From assembly GCA_903884125.1 (NCBI GenBank), contig CAISDR010000218.1, positions 1-22,298 of the forward strand: a stretch of DNA of 22,298 nucleotides, given 5' to 3'. A model generated the notes under the pieces. It saw nothing but the letters and a program-made list of their open reading frames with translations, was not told the DNA's origin and did no database searches. Both the position numbers and the translations under genes were made by a program. This document shows, piece by piece, positions 16,000-22,298 of this stretch (positions within the stretch are counted from its first letter, which is position 1; every line of letters starts with the position of its first letter). Source of the stretch: an uncultured bacterium. GTDB lineage: Bacteria > Pseudomonadota > Alphaproteobacteria > CAISDR01.

Positions 16000-16850
16000 T
16001 TTAGGTCTGCCAGTGCATGATCATGGGCCAGTTTCAATGCGTGGGCAGCGGTAATCAGTACCGGTCCGCCGCAATTCAGCAGTTTCTGTTCATAGTGTGC
16101 GCGCATCATCTGGGGTTCTAATGCGCGCAGGGCGGGGTGCGTTAGCAGTTTCTGGGCAAAGGATACGCCGCCATCATGGGCACCCGATAATAAAACCTGC
16201 GGTGGATCGGCAATCACCCATTCCAGCGCCATGTTTCCCCAGCGTTTCAGTCCCAGCCGGGCCGTGGCATTTTCAAATCCGGCCCGTGTCAGCAGGTCGT
16301 GGGGCATCGTACCCATGCCCGGTGAAAATCCATTAGGCTGGAAGATCAACGCCAGCACGCGTTTATCTGATTGTGGTGTCAGATCATCCAGCGCCTGATG
16401 TATTTTTTCGATCAGTGCATCAGCACGGGCGCTTTCACCGACCAGTTCACCCATGCGGCGAATATCGGCAATTGATCCATCGATGGAATCAGGCACGTCG
16501 AATAATTCGGTGTGAATGTGCAACTGATCCAGCGCATTGCGGGTGGCCAGTGCTGAATGTCGGCTGGTCAATACCAGGTCCGGGGCCAGCGCCATGATTT
16601 CTTCGGCGGTTTCATAAGTGATCGGCAATCGGGCGGCAATGGCTGCATCGACATTCGAACTATAGGAATTGCGCGCATAATGGCTTAACGCTGCAATGCG
16701 GTCTTCGGACACCAGTTCAATTAATGTCACATCAAGGCATGGGCTAAGCGAGACAATATGTTGTGGCCGAACAGTGCCGCCATCATCAGCTATTGCCGCA
16801 GCAGAAAATGCTGTTGCAATCAGGCTGAAAATGGCGGTTCTGATGATCAT
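15996..16850 (-). CDS. btuF: Periplasmic corrinoid-binding protein (BtuF-like)
   Basis: 284 residues with a signal peptide (MIIRTAIFSLIATAFSAAAIA). The mature part opens with QHIVSLSPCLDVTLIELVSEDRIAAL, the BtuF/FhuD-type pattern, followed by LAPDLVLTSRHS at about 88-99 in the first lobe and a second lobe rich in helices. Such proteins deliver cobalamin or cobinamide from the periplasm to BtuCD. It starts nine bases after the receptor gene and overlaps btuC by four bases, so the cluster is one transcription unit. The gene symbol is by analogy; the ligand could be any corrinoid. Confidence 0.9.
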   Translation of the reverse strand: MIIRTAIFSLIATAFSAAAIADDGGTVRPQHIVSLSPCLDVTLIELVSEDRIAALSHYARNSYSSNVDAAIAARLPITYETAEEIMALAPDLVLTSRHSALATRNALDQLHIHTELFDVPDSIDGSIADIRRMGELVGESARADALIEKIHQALDDLTPQSDKRVLALIFQPNGFSPGMGTMPHDLLTRAGFENATARLGLKRWGNMALEWVIADPPQVLLSGAHDGGVSFAQKLLTHPALRALEPQMMRAHYEQKLLNCGGPVLITAAHALKLAHDHALADLK

Positions 16851-16859
16851 CGCTTGTGC

Positions 16860-18812
16860 CTAGTATTTCGCGCGTATGCCCACCGCGCCGGTGCGACCCA
16901 GCGCGCCATATTGATAGACCGTTTCGTAATGCTTATCGAACAGGTTTTCGACACGGGCATAAAGTTCAAGGGACGGGCCAAGTGGCACACTGCCCCGCAA
17001 ATCCACAAGGCCGCGCCCGGCCAGTTTGCGCGTATTGGCAGCATCATCAAAACTTGGTCCCACATAATGCCAGGCAATGGCGGTGGTCATCGTGGTCCAG
17101 TCCTTTGACCAGGTAAAATTGCCTTCGTCATTGGGCCTGCGGGCCAGTGTCCTGCCGAATGTTGCCCCCGGTGACCGGTCGATGGAATCGATGTGTGAAT
17201 AATTGGCGTCCAGTTGCCCAAGGCGCATCAGATCGATGCGTCCTTCCAGTTCAACGCCTTCGGCTTTTGCTCTGGATATATTTGCATAATAGCCAAAACG
17301 GCCGGTGCACAAAGGATCATATCCACCACCACAAGTGACGAAATTGATCAGATCGCTGGATCGCCGATTGAAATAGGTCAGCTTGATCATGGCCCTGTTA
17401 TCAAGCAGCGCGTGTTCGATACCACCATCAAAGCTTTCGGCCGCCTCCGGGCGCAGGCCCTTGTTTCCATAAGTGCTGTAGAGCTGGTAGAGCGAGGGAA
17501 CTTTGAACCCCTGACCGAAATTTGCACGAAGGATCGTTGTGTCCAGCACTATCCAGGCAATACCAAACTGGCCAGTTTCATGGCCACCAAAGCGGTCATG
17601 ATCATCATGGCGAAGGCCACCGGTGATGGTCAGATCTTTCATCGGCGTCAGTTCTGCCTGAACATAACCACCGGATAAAACCGCGTTGGCTTTCAGCTTT
17701 GGCGGATTGGGCTGGAAAGCCGGTGGTGACTGGGTGGTGAAATCAGATTTTTCATATTCGGCACCAAACACGCCCGACAGATAATCGGTAATTGTCGCTG
17801 TTCCCTGATATTCCGCACGTGCATTCTGACCAATCGTATCAGAGGTTTTGCGTACCGGACTTGTGGGATCAAAATTCTGGCGGTCAATTTCACCCCATTG
17901 GGCCGCGATCCGATTGTTCAGCCTGCCGCCCATAACATCCTGACGCAAGGCGGCGTAACCAATTTTCTGCTGTGTGCGGCTGTAATCGCCACTATCGGCC
18001 AGCACATATTTCGGTGCCGGAAAGCCGTCATAATTATTGCGCGCATCGGTATAAAGACCGCTGAGGTCCAGATGCAAAGTGTCGATGATCGTATAATCCA
18101 GCTTGGCTGATGCAGCCCCTTGTCGGGCCGCATCTTTTTCGCGACCACCAAAGGCTTTATCAAATGTGGATATGCCACCTGTGTTGAATAGTCCCGTTGC
18201 AATGCGCCATACCGCCGGGCCGCTGTGTCCGCCCGCACCCAGGCGCAAATAGCTGGTATCATGCGTGCCGTATTCCGCCTGACCATCAACACCAAACGGT
18301 TTGTCGACAAGTCTTGAACGGATATTGACCACACCACCCATGCCCTGACTGCCCCAGAGCGTGGATTGCGGCCCGCGCAGAATTTCAACGCGATCAATGT
18401 CCCCGATCAACAGGTTCGATACGTCAAACGCGCTGGCAGGCGATGTGGGATCGTTCAGTTTGACGCCATCATATAAAACCAGGGTCTGATCTGAATCCGC
18501 ACCCCGGATGAACAGCGATGTCACACCACCCATGCCGCCATTTCGGGCATAGCTGACACCCGGTGCACTGGCCAGAAGATCGCTTAATGCAACCGCCTGC
18601 GATGACCTGATATGTGCCTCATCAAATACGCTGACGGCATTTGGAATACGCTCGGGCAATTCACCGCGCCGGTTGGCAACAACGATCAGGGTTTCAGGTG
18701 TTTCCACACCAGATTGGGCAAGGACAGCATAGCTGAATGCGCCATGGCATAAGCTGGCAAGGACGACAGCGCACACACCCCGGCCTTTGGGGTTTGATGA
18801 AAAAGCAGACAT
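16860..18812 (-). CDS. btuB: TonB-dependent outer-membrane cobalamin receptor (BtuB-like)
   Basis: 650 residues from the ATG at 18812, preceded by GGGGGAA at a good distance; an upstream in-frame ATG at 18875 would add 21 basic residues ahead of the signal peptide and has no ribosome site, so it is rejected. The signal peptide ends near VLAQ (31-33). A TonB box TLIVVA follows at 41-46. The plug contains LSDLLASAPGVSYAR, SLFIRGADSDQTLVLYDGV and EILRGPQSTLWGSQGMGGVVNI. The remainder is a 22-strand-type barrel ending in an aromatic residue (GIRAKY). It would move corrinoids across the outer membrane with TonB energy. The cobalamin riboswitch lies directly upstream, which strongly supports B12 as substrate. 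Confidence 0.93.
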   Translation of the reverse strand: MSAFSSNPKGRGVCAVVLASLCHGAFSYAVLAQSGVETPETLIVVANRRGELPERIPNAVSVFDEAHIRSSQAVALSDLLASAPGVSYARNGGMGGVTSLFIRGADSDQTLVLYDGVKLNDPTSPASAFDVSNLLIGDIDRVEILRGPQSTLWGSQGMGGVVNIRSRLVDKPFGVDGQAEYGTHDTSYLRLGAGGHSGPAVWRIATGLFNTGGISTFDKAFGGREKDAARQGAASAKLDYTIIDTLHLDLSGLYTDARNNYDGFPAPKYVLADSGDYSRTQQKIGYAALRQDVMGGRLNNRIAAQWGEIDRQNFDPTSPVRKTSDTIGQNARAEYQGTATITDYLSGVFGAEYEKSDFTTQSPPAFQPNPPKLKANAVLSGGYVQAELTPMKDLTITGGLRHDDHDRFGGHETGQFGIAWIVLDTTILRANFGQGFKVPSLYQLYSTYGNKGLRPEAAESFDGGIEHALLDNRAMIKLTYFNRRSSDLINFVTCGGGYDPLCTGRFGYYANISRAKAEGVELEGRIDLMRLGQLDANYSHIDSIDRSPGATFGRTLARRPNDEGNFTWSKDWTTMTTAIAWHYVGPSFDDAANTRKLAGRGLVDLRGSVPLGPSLELYARVENLFDKHYETVYQYGALGRTGAVGIRAKY

Positions 18813-18886
18813 GGGTATTCCCCCGCAACAGAATGGACGAACAAACCGCTTTTGTTGCAGCCGGTTGCCATTCATAACGGTCAGGT

Positions 18887-18934
18887 CATGACGGGCCGGC
18901 CACCCAAAGGCGGTCCAAATGGCTCGTCGTCATG
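18887..18934 (-). promoter_or_regulatory. Inverted repeat between riboswitch and btuB, possible expression platform
   Basis: CATGACG (18887-18893) and CGTCATG (18928-18934) can pair, enclosing a second short stem, CCACC (18900-18904) with GGCGG (18909-18913, including a G-U pair in the message). It lies between the B12 box and the btuB start and could be part of the switching structure. No T-run follows, so it is not an obvious intrinsic terminator; control of translation is more likely. Confidence 0.35.
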
Positions 18935-18975
18935 CGGGTTTTTCCCGATCGCGCGACACACCCCGGTCGAACGAA

Positions 18976-19152
18976 AGACGACAGCGTCAGGCAGGTCTCC
19001 TGGCTTGTGGGTCATCGCCGATGCATGCCGCCTTCCCGGATTTGGAAATCCAGTGGCCCTGGCATGCGGGCTATCCACTTACAGTTGCGGGGGCAGCCCG
19101 GGCTTTGAACCCGAGTTCCCTTTTCACCCCTTGCGGGGAACCTATCGCTGTC
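18976..19152 (-). ncRNA. Cobalamin (B12) riboswitch
   Basis: On the - strand the leader carries the class I adenosylcobalamin aptamer elements in order: AGGTTCCCCGCAAGGGG near 19144-19126, a GGGAA segment, a GCTGCCCCCGCAACTGTAAG core at about 19098-19079, a GGCATGC...GCATGCC arm (near 19063-19023), and the B12 box AGCCAGGAGACCTGCCTGAC at 19005-18986. When corrinoid binds, such elements lower expression of the genes behind them. It controls btuB and, by the tight spacing, btuF, btuC, btuD and cobQ. Edges are approximate. Confidence 0.95.
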
Positions 19153-19155
19153 TGA

Positions 19156-19185
19156 AACCTACGCGCGATCTGGCGCGCACGTCAA
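19156..19185 (-). promoter_or_regulatory. Predicted promoter of the B12 riboswitch operon
   Basis: On the - strand TTGACG (19185-19180, 5 of 6 matches) is followed after 18 bases by TAGGTT (19161-19156, a weak 3 of 6 match). Transcription would start near 19149, just ahead of the first paired element of the riboswitch, which is where a start is expected. It lies just beyond the stop of the 87-residue gene at 19197. Confidence 0.4.
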
Positions 19186-19196
19186 CCGTATAAAGT

Positions 19197-19460
19197 TTAT
19201 TCCGATGCCTGGGCCCGTGTGGCCTTGTTCAGCGCCGTGCGCAGCCGCCCGATGACAGAAGGCTTTTTCGGTGCCTGTCCCAGATGCCAGGCAGCATGGA
19301 TTTCAAAATCCTTTTTCATCAGATCAATGCGTCGACGAATGGTCATTTCCTTGCCATCCTCGAAATTGGGTTCAAACACCAGTCCGCATTGGGAACATTC
19401 CCAACGCTGGCGTGCCAATGGTGTGCCAATGGGTCGCGATTCGCGTAATGTCGGTTTCAT
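19197..19460 (-). CDS. Small hypothetical protein with CxxC...HxxxH pattern
   Basis: 87 residues from the ATG at 19460, with TAGGGGG directly before it. I do not recognise the family. It has Cys22 and Cys25 in WECSQCGLVFEP, which resembles a zinc-ribbon knuckle, and His55 and His59 (EIHAAWH) about 30 residues later, giving a possible C2H2 zinc site. The C-terminus (61-87) is basic, with several Lys and Arg. Nucleic acid or protein binding is inference. It lies 62 bases after the kinase gene and ends shortly before the B12 operon promoter. A small inverted repeat, CCCTA-GCCTA-TAGGG, covers its ribosome site at 19463-19477. Codon use and the clean start support a real gene. Confidence 0.65.
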   Translation of the reverse strand: MKPTLRESRPIGTPLARQRWECSQCGLVFEPNFEDGKEMTIRRRIDLMKKDFEIHAAWHLGQAPKKPSVIGRLRTALNKATRAQASE

Positions 19461-19522
19461 CCCCCTAGCCTATAGGGTGGGCATGAAAAAAATGCGACTT
19501 AATTTAAATCAACAGCGCAATT

Positions 19523-20956
19523 TTATGAGACGGCAGCAGACGCTGCGCCTTCGTCCTGCCCGAACGCGCGATTGCGCACAATTGTCACGGTGCAGGGCGC
19601 ATGGGCTGCAACCTGTGCAGAGACCGATCCAAGTAATGTCCGCAAGGTGGAATCCGCCCGTGCGCCGATCACCACATGATCAACACGATTACGCGCTACA
19701 TAATCCAGAATGGCGGCTGCCGGATCAACCGCTTCTAGAATATGATAGGTCAGGCGATCTTCGCTGAGGTTCAGGGGGGCCGCCCATCGCTTCAGCGCGC
19801 CCAGACGTTGCGCGTGCTTGTTCTGCCCAAGATCATCCACTGACCGGTCAATGGCAAGGCGCGCCAGTTTCAAAACATTAAGACACGCCAGACGCGATGC
19901 GGGCGCTGCGCGCAAAAGCCGTGCAACGGTCTGGCGCAGGCCATCTGTCAGATCATCGCTGGCACCACTCAGGTCAAGCGCCAGAAGGATGATCGGTGCG
20001 GACGAAATGTAATTTGACTGCGCGCCGCGTCGAACCTGCCGCACCCGCTCCCCGGCAAAACGTCGCCGCAGCGCTGTAAAGAATCCGTCTGCCTTTTTTT
20101 TGGTCGCACGTTGGGTCAGCCTGACACCTTCGGGATGACGCAGGTCAAATGCCAGTTGGGCCGCAGTCGGATGCCGGGCATCAGGATCAACTTCTAGACA
20201 GCGCAGCACCAGTTCCTGAAACCATGGCGGTATGTCCGGGCGCAATGTACGCGGTGGTACAGGATCGCGCCAGATGCGGCGTTTCAGTCCGTTCAGACTT
20301 TGCGGATCGCCAAACGGTCGCGTGCCGGTGGCAAAAAAATACATCAGCACGCCAAGTGCGAATAAATCAGCTCTGGGTTCATTGCGGATGCCCAATACCT
20401 GTTCAGGTGCCATATAGGGGGCGGTGCCATAGGGCAGGCGAAATTCCTCGGCCATCAGGTCGGGCAATTGATCATGGCGCGACAGCCCGAAGTCCACCAG
20501 TACAATGCGGCCATCGGGCCTGCGCATCAGATTGGACGGTTTGACGTCCAGATGCACCACATGCTGGCCATGCAGATCATCAAGTGCGGTGGCGATATCA
20601 GCACCCAATGCCGCCACCTGATCAACCGGCAAGGGCAGGTCATTTATCATGCCCAACAGCGACTGGCCTTCGACCCTTTCCATCACGATATAGGCCTGGG
20701 GCTGAAAGTCACCGGCAGCATGAAAATGTGGCACATGCGGGCCTACCAGGCGCGGAAGGATCATTTGTTCCATTTCAAAACTGACAATCGCTGCCGGATC
20801 TTCGCCCTCAAAAAGATTGGGCACCTTCATCAGGATCGGACTGGAAATATCCGGGTGCGTGACAGACCAGATGGTGGCCATCCCGCCCTGATGCAGCCGC
20901 TGGCCGATGGTGTAGCCATCAATCACAGCCCCTTGCTCAAGGCCCTGCGCCTTCAT
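19523..20956 (-). CDS. Serine/threonine protein kinase fused to a universal stress protein domain
   Basis: 477 residues. The N-terminal half (about 10-275) is a Hanks-type kinase: glycine loop LHQGGMATIW (21-30), ATP-binding Lys44 (LMKVP), catalytic loop HLDVKPSN (135-142, Asp137), metal-binding DFG (155-157), APE (183-185) and ADLFALG. The catalytic loop has Leu where most kinases have Arg (a non-RD kinase), so it may not need activation-loop phosphorylation. After a basic linker (about 285-315), a UspA-like domain runs from about 320 to 466, with the nucleotide-binding pattern GARADSTLRTLLGS (431-444) and a closing TVTIVR strand. There is no membrane helix, so it is cytoplasmic. It starts three bases after the metallophosphoesterase stop, indicating coexpression. 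It may couple ATP state or stress to phosphorylation; targets are unknown. Confidence 0.92.
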   Translation of the reverse strand: MKAQGLEQGAVIDGYTIGQRLHQGGMATIWSVTHPDISSPILMKVPNLFEGEDPAAIVSFEMEQMILPRLVGPHVPHFHAAGDFQPQAYIVMERVEGQSLLGMINDLPLPVDQVAALGADIATALDDLHGQHVVHLDVKPSNLMRRPDGRIVLVDFGLSRHDQLPDLMAEEFRLPYGTAPYMAPEQVLGIRNEPRADLFALGVLMYFFATGTRPFGDPQSLNGLKRRIWRDPVPPRTLRPDIPPWFQELVLRCLEVDPDARHPTAAQLAFDLRHPEGVRLTQRATKKKADGFFTALRRRFAGERVRQVRRGAQSNYISSAPIILLALDLSGASDDLTDGLRQTVARLLRAAPASRLACLNVLKLARLAIDRSVDDLGQNKHAQRLGALKRWAAPLNLSEDRLTYHILEAVDPAAAILDYVARNRVDHVVIGARADSTLRTLLGSVSAQVAAHAPCTVTIVRNRAFGQDEGAASAAVS

Positions 20957-20959
20957 GAT

Positions 20960-21700
20960 CTAACGTCCAATGAACAGGCGTGTGGCCAGAAAATCCGGAA
21001 GGCCCGCGGCCAGAATTTTCTGGGCCGCTGCCTCGATATCATAGGCCACGCGGTGAAAGATGATTTCACATTTCACCGTATCCAGAATGCCGTAACAGGC
21101 ATCGGGATTGCCATCACGGGGCTGGCCGACAGAACCTAAAACCACCAGCCAGCGCCGGTGGCGCGGCAATGGTACGGGCACACCGGTAACCGGCACATGG
21201 CGCATCACTTTTTCTGTGGCGGTGATGCCGTAAATGGCAGGCATGTGCACATGCCCGCAGAAAACGGCATTGGCCTGGGATTCATGCAGGTCGCGGGCGG
21301 CACTTTCGGTGTTGGTGATATAACCGAACCTTGGTGGATCGGTGGCTTCGGCATGAACGAAAAGGCGGCCATCCGTATCGATGCTATAAGGCAGACCGCC
21401 CAGGAATTCCTGGTGCGTCTGATTCAACTGATCGCGGGTCCAGCCAATGGCAGTAGCCGCAATCGGGTTCATGCCGCGTGTATCACCGCTGATGGCAGCG
21501 TCGTGATTGCCGATCACGGCATCGGCACCCTTGGCGCAAAGATCCATGATCCGGTCGACCACATAACCGGGGTCGGCACCATAGCCCACGTAATCACCCA
21601 GCAGCATGTATTGATCGATCCTTTGACCGGCTGCATGTTCAAGGCAGGCATCAAAAGCTTCGCGATTGGCGTGGATATCGGCCATCAGGGCCAGACGCAT
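20960..21700 (-). CDS. Calcineurin-like metallophosphoesterase
   Basis: 246 residues from the ATG at 21700. All metal-binding motifs of the family are present: Asp8 and His10 (MADIHANRE), GDYVGYGADP with Asp36, GNHD with Asn65 and His66, His116 (LFVHAEA) and GHVH with His150 and His152. The N-terminal DIHANREA and GDYVGYG are typical of the YfcE/PA-phosphodiesterase-like group of small cytoplasmic enzymes, which cleave phosphoesters; the substrate here is unknown. It is three bases upstream of the kinase-USP gene, so the pair may be a kinase with its opposing phosphatase or a linked nucleotide hydrolase. That functional link is inference. Confidence 0.9.
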   Translation of the reverse strand: MRLALMADIHANREAFDACLEHAAGQRIDQYMLLGDYVGYGADPGYVVDRIMDLCAKGADAVIGNHDAAISGDTRGMNPIAATAIGWTRDQLNQTHQEFLGGLPYSIDTDGRLFVHAEATDPPRFGYITNTESAARDLHESQANAVFCGHVHMPAIYGITATEKVMRHVPVTGVPVPLPRHRRWLVVLGSVGQPRDGNPDACYGILDTVKCEIIFHRVAYDIEAAAQKILAAGLPDFLATRLFIGR

Positions 21701-21755
21701 GGTATAGGGCCGTTGTTGATTGAACTGACTAATTCAGGCCAGTCTATCCGATCAG

Positions 21756-21769
21756 TTGGCGCAAGCCAA
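21756..21769 (-). terminator. Short hairpin after the MFS transporter gene
   Basis: TTGGC (21756-21760) and GCCAA (21765-21769) pair perfectly around a four-base loop, five bases beyond the MFS stop. There is no T-run behind it, so it is a weak candidate for a transcript end between the exporter and the phosphoesterase-kinase pair. The 74-base gap shows no clear promoter. Confidence 0.25.
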
Positions 21770-21774
21770 ATGCC

Positions 21775-22298
21775 TTAGGTAGGGTGGCGCCAGTCATAGA
21801 TCAGCATCAGAACAAACGTGCTGAAACCTGCAAAACAGGTTGCGCCGACCATGGGCCAGGCAGTTCCATTATAGGTTTGCCCAACGACCACCCCTACGCT
21901 TGCCGCTATTCCCAGATGCAAGGCTGCCGACATGGCCGAGGCCGTACCGGCCATATGCGGATATGGCATAAGGGCCAGAGCCGTTGATTGCGGCACGATC
22001 AGGCCGATACCGCAGGTATATCCCATCATCGGGATCAGGATCATAAAGGCGCTGTCAGACCCCCAGTGCACGCTGATGGCCATGATTGCCGATGACAGGG
22101 CAAGCAGGCACGATCCTACCCGGATCAGCGTACGTCCGCCGACCCGGCGCACCATGCGCCCGCTGGTGGTAGTCCCGGTCATATAGCCCAAAACCACCAT
22201 GCCGAAACTTAGTCCAAAGGCTGTGGCTGACTGGCCATAAATCGTCTGCAGCACCAGCGATCCACCCGAGATGAAGGCATATAGGCCGCTAAATGCCA
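21775..22298 (-). CDS. MFS multidrug exporter, Bcr/CflA type (5' end outside the window)
   Basis: C-terminal 174 residues; the frame stays open to the window edge (ending codons read AFSGLYAFISGGSLVLQ before the first in-frame GTG at 22254), so the N-terminal half is missing only because the window ends. About five membrane helices are visible. The FISGGSLVLQTIYGQSATAFGLSFG stretch and the GRMVRRVGGRTLIRVG loop are typical of the C-terminal half of Bcr/CflA drug-proton antiporters, which expel compounds such as bicyclomycin or chloramphenicol. The substrate here is unknown. The gene ends 74 bases before the metallophosphoesterase gene on the same strand. Confidence 0.85.
   Translation of the reverse strand, partial: AFSGLYAFISGGSLVLQTIYGQSATAFGLSFGMVVLGYMTGTTTSGRMVRRVGGRTLIRVGSCLLALSSAIMAISVHWGSDSAFMILIPMMGYTCGIGLIVPQSTALALMPYPHMAGTASAMSAALHLGIAASVGVVVGQTYNGTAWPMVGATCFAGFSTFVLMLIYDWRHPT

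Noticed and set aside
18813..18875. Upstream ATG for the BtuB-like receptor
   Set aside because: It adds a basic segment ahead of a complete signal peptide and lacks a ribosome site, while 18812 has GGGGGAA in place.

Overview
The window looks like chromosomal DNA of a Gram-negative proteobacterium, most likely an alphaproteobacterium. This rests on the TonB-dependent receptor and periplasmic binding protein, the moderately GC-rich codon use and the tight operons; there is no rRNA or other marker to fix the genus. I recognise 16 complete genes and one truncated gene, one cobalamin riboswitch, and no tRNA, rRNA, CRISPR array or insertion sequence.

Left part (1-6011): a 1421-residue secreted protein on the + strand is built from a seven-blade SBBP-type propeller, a fibronectin type III domain, a second seven-blade TolB/PD40-type propeller and a duplicated C-terminal domain. 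It converges on a - strand membrane receptor with a periplasmic Cache sensor and a cytoplasmic GAF domain but no output domain.

Middle left (6012-10395, + strand): a promoter with a perfect TATAAT drives a cytoplasmic BNR/Asp-box propeller protein. It is translationally coupled to a small MoaD/ThiS-like protein ending in Gly-Gly. A DUF2855 protein and an EthA-type Baeyer-Villiger monooxygenase follow. This is the least understood block and the best candidate here for an undescribed system.

Middle right (10415-19152, - strand): a cobalamin riboswitch precedes a run of genes for vitamin B12 acquisition: BtuB-like outer-membrane receptor, BtuF-like binding protein, BtuC-like permease, BtuD-like ATPase and cobyric acid synthase CobQ. 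The same strand continues into an N-acyl-D-amino-acid deacylase-like amidohydrolase and a secreted SRPBCC protein. The SRPBCC gene is preceded by an extreme G-run in the message (C11-GG-C7-GG-CCC on the + strand). The B12 genes together would import corrinoid and complete its amidation; the last two genes may be passengers or separately transcribed.

Right end (19197-22298, - strand): an 87-residue protein with a CxxC...HxxxH pattern, a serine/threonine kinase fused to a universal stress domain and preceded by a tightly coupled metallophosphoesterase, and the C-terminal part of a Bcr/CflA-type MFS exporter that runs off the window.
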